Assembly: GCA_937919305.1 (NCBI GenBank)
Contig: CALFQW010000101.1
Coordinates: forward strand, 1-16,653
Direction of reading: 5' to 3'
Length of the DNA: 16,653 bases
Origin: an uncultured Candidatus Saccharibacteria bacterium
Lineage (GTDB): Bacteria > Patescibacteriota > Saccharimonadia > Saccharimonadales > Saccharimonadaceae
The notes under the pieces are model-generated. The model was not told the DNA's origin, did not search any database, and saw only the letters and a program-made list of their open reading frames with translations. The translations under genes were made by a program, and so were the position numbers. This document shows, piece by piece, positions 13,774 to 16,653 of this stretch; position 1 is the stretch's first letter, and each line of letters opens with the position of its first letter.

Positions 13774-16092
13774 TTACCTTTTGCGAGTACGACGAACTTT
13801 TTTCTTCTCAGGTGTTTCACTGAGTAGTTTTTTGGCCTCATCATGGCTGATTTTTTTTGGATCTGCGTCTTTTGGAATCTTCGCGTTTTTCTTGCCGTCG
13901 GTTATGTATGGTCCATAGCGCCCGTTGAGTACTTTTATTCCATCTCCAAAGTCAGCGATGTTTTTCTCAGCTTCTGCTTTCAGTTTTTCTGCATATAGCT
14001 CTAAGGCTCTGTCGAGAGTTATGTCATGTGGGTCATCCTCTTTTAGGCTGACGTAGAGAGGCTTTGACTTTGTCGTCTTTGTTCCGATCTGCAAGAATGG
14101 CCCGAAACGGCCGATAGCGGCTTTGATGATCTTTCCATCATCAGTCTCACCGAGTGTGCGCGGTAGCTTGAATGCTTCTAGTGCCTGCTCTAGGCTTATC
14201 GTCTCCAGTGTCGTGCCTTTCGGTAGAGGTGCAAACTCGGGCTTTTCTTCACTGTCCTGTGAGCCGAGTTGTAGCATAGGGCCAAATCTTCCAAAACGTG
14301 CAGTGATTGGCTTCTTGGTCTTCGGGTCGATGCCCACTTCTCTGTTCGTTCCAACTGTTGATCGGTCTATGTCGCCAGACTGTTCTATACGAGCGTGAAA
14401 TGGTTTGTAAAACCCGCTGAGCATTTTATTTCTATCGAGCTTGTTCTCGGCGATATCGTCAAAATGTTCCTCCACGCTAGCTGTGAAGCCATAGTCGACG
14501 ATCTCATCGAAGTGTTTACTGAGGAAATCTGCTATCAGTTCACCAGCAGGAGTGGGTACCAGCTTGCCTTTATCAGCACCAGTTTTTTCTTGCACGACTT
14601 CTCTATTGATCGCCCTACCATCTGTTGATAGCTGGATGACATCACGCTCTGCGCCCTCTCCCTCGCCGCGTTCGGCATAGCCACGAGCCTGGACGGTACC
14701 GATAATGGTTGCGTATGTGCTTGGTCGTCCGATACCGAGCTCCTCAAGTTTCTTGACCAACGATCCTTCGGTATATCGCGCTGGAGGTCGGCTAAATGTC
14801 TGCCTGGCGATACTCTCGGTGAGTAGTAATGTGTCGCCTGATTCGATGGCTGGCAGTATATCACCGTCTTTCTTGCCGCCGTAGACACGCAAGAAACCAT
14901 CAAACAATATCACCTCACCTTTAGCTTCAAATTGGTGCTCAGATGAGCTGATACTTATTTTGACTGTTGTCTTCTCTAGCTGGGCGGGAGACATCTGCGA
15001 CGCGAGTGTACGACGTCGTATGAGGTCATAGAGTTTCTGATCATATGAGTCGGTGCTTGCCATCTCGAGACTGATGTCCGTTGGCCGGATTGCCTCGTGA
15101 GCCTCCTGGGCGCTAGAATTCTTCGTTTTGAACTTGCGAACCTCTGAATATTTGTCACCATACGTTTTACGCACGTAGTCTGCGGTTGCCGCGAGTGATT
15201 GAGCAGACAGATTGACTGAGTCGGTACGCATGTAGGTGATCTTTCCGGCTTGATAGAGCTTTTGGGCGCTCGCCATTGTCGCTCTTGATCCGAAGCCTAG
15301 TTTTGCATTTGCGTCCTGCTGTAGGGTGCTTGTCGTAAATGGTGCTGTTGGATTCCGCTTGCTCGGGCTGGTTGCGATGTTGCTCACTGCGTACGATGCG
15401 TCTTTCAGGGACTCAAGGAAGGCTGCCGCATCTTCTTCAGTATCGAACCGCTGTGGTAGTTCGGCCTTTACACTTTCGCTACCGTGTTCAAATACTGCTG
15501 TCACGCGGAATTGGAATGACCCTGTGAAGTCACGTATCTCTCGTTCTCTTTCGACGAGTAGACGAACTGCTGGGCTTTGGACTCGGCCAGCACTTTTTCC
15601 ACCGGGAACTTTTTGCCATACAACTGGGCTGAGTTCAAAGCCGACGATGCGATCGAGTATCTGTCGAGCCTGCTGTGCTTGCACGAGATGCATGTCCACT
15701 GTGCGAGGATTTTTGATCGCATCAGTGATGGCCCCCTTGGTTATTTCATGAAACACGATCCGTTTCGTCTTCCTGACATCGAGCTTAAGTACCTCGCAGA
15801 GATGCCACGCTATGGCCTCCCCTTCACGGTCTTCATCGGTTGCGAGCCAGACTGTGTCTGCTGACTTGACGGCTTTTCGTAACTCGGCGATGGTCTTCTT
15901 TTTTTCGCTATCAATCTCATATGTCGTTGCGAAGTCGTTATCTATATCTATAGGCGGCGTACCATCCTTAGTTTTCTTTGCGATGGATCTGATATGCCCG
16001 ATACTCGAGAGGACGATAAAGTCACTCCCGAGATATTTCTCGATAGTTTTAGCCTTCGCTGGTGACTCGACGATTACTAGATTTTTTGACAT
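13774..16092 (-). CDS. topA: DNA topoisomerase I (type IA)
   Basis: Topoisomerase I relaxes negative supercoils by cutting one strand through a tyrosine. The 772 residues begin with the Toprim motif VIVESPAKAKTIEKYLG (6-22, E9) and carry WLATDEDREGEAIAWH (82-97) with D86, D88 and E90 for the metal. The active-site tyrosine is Y287 in ITYMRTDSVNLS (285-296). RPSTYATIIGTVQARGY (456-472) is a family signature. The C-terminus has topoisomerase repeats (GRFGPMLQLG 601-610, GRFGPFLQIG 661-670, GRYGPYITDG 724-733) and a Lys/Arg tail, with no zinc-binding cysteines. No Shine-Dalgarno sequence precedes ATG 16092, but MSKNLVIVESPAKA is the usual N-terminus. Confidence 0.97.
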   Translation of the reverse strand: MSKNLVIVESPAKAKTIEKYLGSDFIVLSSIGHIRSIAKKTKDGTPPIDIDNDFATTYEIDSEKKKTIAELRKAVKSADTVWLATDEDREGEAIAWHLCEVLKLDVRKTKRIVFHEITKGAITDAIKNPRTVDMHLVQAQQARQILDRIVGFELSPVVWQKVPGGKSAGRVQSPAVRLLVEREREIRDFTGSFQFRVTAVFEHGSESVKAELPQRFDTEEDAAAFLESLKDASYAVSNIATSPSKRNPTAPFTTSTLQQDANAKLGFGSRATMASAQKLYQAGKITYMRTDSVNLSAQSLAATADYVRKTYGDKYSEVRKFKTKNSSAQEAHEAIRPTDISLEMASTDSYDQKLYDLIRRRTLASQMSPAQLEKTTVKISISSSEHQFEAKGEVILFDGFLRVYGGKKDGDILPAIESGDTLLLTESIARQTFSRPPARYTEGSLVKKLEELGIGRPSTYATIIGTVQARGYAERGEGEGAERDVIQLSTDGRAINREVVQEKTGADKGKLVPTPAGELIADFLSKHFDEIVDYGFTASVEEHFDDIAENKLDRNKMLSGFYKPFHARIEQSGDIDRSTVGTNREVGIDPKTKKPITARFGRFGPMLQLGSQDSEEKPEFAPLPKGTTLETISLEQALEAFKLPRTLGETDDGKIIKAAIGRFGPFLQIGTKTTKSKPLYVSLKEDDPHDITLDRALELYAEKLKAEAEKNIADFGDGIKVLNGRYGPYITDGKKNAKIPKDADPKKISHDEAKKLLSETPEKKKVRRTRKR

Positions 16093-16123
16093 AGGCGTTT
16101 TGTATATATTAGGTCAAGTGCCC

Positions 16124-16152
16124 ATACTACGCCAATTGAATAAAATTGCAAA
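16124..16152 (-). promoter_or_regulatory. Possible topA promoter
   Basis: On the minus strand TTTGCA (16152-16147) and TAGTAT (16129-16124) are 17 bp apart, with four or five matches to consensus each. Transcription would start near 16117, giving a leader of about 25 nt. The assignment is by eye and weaker than the promoter at 13077-13105. Confidence 0.4.
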
Positions 16153-16177
16153 TACCAAAAATGGCTAGAAAGTTTTG

Positions 16178-16210
16178 AGGCCGCCCCGCGTCTAGCGTGC
16201 GGGGCGGCCT
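16178..16210 (-). terminator. Strong GC hairpin, likely terminator of the right-edge gene
   Basis: AGGCCGCCCCGC (16178-16189) pairs perfectly with GCGGGGCGGCCT (16199-16210), 12 bp plus one G-U pair, around a 7-nt loop. It lies 11 bp beyond the stop of the minus-strand gene at the right edge. Read on that strand the stem is followed by TCAAAACTTTC, a poor U-tract, so termination is likely but not textbook. It also separates the high-GC end of the window from topA. Confidence 0.65.
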
Positions 16211-16221
16211 AGGTGGTCCGA

Positions 16222-16653
16222 CTACTCTGTCGGTGGTCGGATACACAGAGTGATGGTTTTGATCGCGTCGTTGACCTCGTGGAAGTTCACTCCCTCGAAG
16301 AGCAAACGTCCGATCGGCGCATCACCACTCTGGACGACGAAACCTGTCTGTCCGTCGATGAAGCCGCCGACGATCTCGGCAGCGTCGTTGGAGACGGTGA
16401 TCTCCATGAACTCCTTGGAATCACCTGTGACTCCCATGCTCATGAGCGTCTGGCCGTACTCGCGGTCCTGACCTCGGCTCAGCGTCGAAGCGTCCAAGCT
16501 CTCCACACAGGCGGCCTTGCGAGTGTTCGCGTTCGTCACGACGCTCGCCAGCAAGGCCGGGTTGTCCTGCGGGTAGACGACGATGTCGATCGGAGCCGGC
16601 TCGGTGGCCTGCTCATCCTCGGTGATCCCGTAGTAGATCGCAAGTATCACGAG
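16222..16653 (-). CDS. Partial gene, unknown, probably extracytoplasmic
   Basis: The frame is open to the right edge of the window, so the N-terminus is missing; a GTG at 16650 could be read as a start but has no visible context. The visible 143 residues begin with LVILAIYYG, which looks like the end of a signal peptide or membrane segment. An acidic, Pro/Thr-containing linker (TEDEQATEPAP) and a soluble domain follow, ending in TITLCIRPPTE. Two cysteines are present. I do not recognise the domain. Codons favour G or C at third positions, unlike every other gene here: about 60% GC in 16261-16320 against 40% in 15901-15960 by hand count. Confidence 0.6.
   Translation of the reverse strand, partial: LVILAIYYGITEDEQATEPAPIDIVVYPQDNPALLASVVTNANTRKAACVESLDASTLSRGQDREYGQTLMSMGVTGDSKEFMEITVSNDAAEIVGGFIDGQTGFVVQSGDAPIGRLLFEGVNFHEVNDAIKTITLCIRPPTE

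Noticed and set aside
1..16653. CRISPR arrays, tRNA or rRNA genes, transposase or integrase genes
   Set aside because: No regularly spaced repeat array, no tRNA-like cloverleaf noticed by eye and no transposase or integrase frame were found.

Overview
The window looks like chromosomal DNA of a Patescibacteria (CPR) bacterium, most likely Candidatus Saccharibacteria (TM7). This is inferred from three things: a compact division/cell-wall cluster without the cytoplasmic mur ligases, a large membrane-anchored VirD4/VirB4-type ATPase of a kind common in these genomes, and a sigma-region-4 protein fused to HARE-type winged helices. The standard code fits all large genes. No 16S rRNA or ribosomal protein is present, so the assignment rests on gene content alone.

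Left part (about 126-8544, + strand): a dcw cluster in the order mraZ, rsmH, ftsL-like, ftsI, mraY, ftsW, murG, ftsQ-like. The proteins work in two steps. MraY and MurG make lipid I and lipid II. FtsW polymerises lipid II and FtsI cross-links the glycan at the septum, supported by the single-pass FtsL and FtsQ proteins. mraY/ftsW and murG/ftsQ overlap by ATGA, and ftsW/murG overlap by 65 bases, so these genes are probably translationally coupled. A promoter upstream of mraZ carries four GTGGGTA boxes inside and just after it, which fits autoregulation by MraZ. Two spacers, mraZ-rsmH and rsmH-ftsL, hold pairs of mutually exclusive hairpins. The rsmH-ftsL spacer also stays open in the rsmH frame for 40 very basic codons after the rsmH stop.

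Middle (8545-9159): an AT-rich stretch without a convincing gene between convergent genes. It is bracketed by an exact 19-bp direct repeat and contains an exact 17-bp direct repeat and several small hairpins.

Right part: a two-gene minus-strand unit (sigma4-HARE protein, then a 911-residue TraG/VirD4-like ATPase) behind a perfect consensus promoter (TTGACA, 17 bp, TATAAT). Then come a small plus-strand gene of unknown function and topA on the minus strand, in convergent arrangement. At about 16175 base composition changes sharply from about 40% to about 60% GC. The window ends in a strong hairpin and the 3' part of an unrecognised, probably extracytoplasmic gene on the minus strand, which may be foreign or mark an assembly junction.
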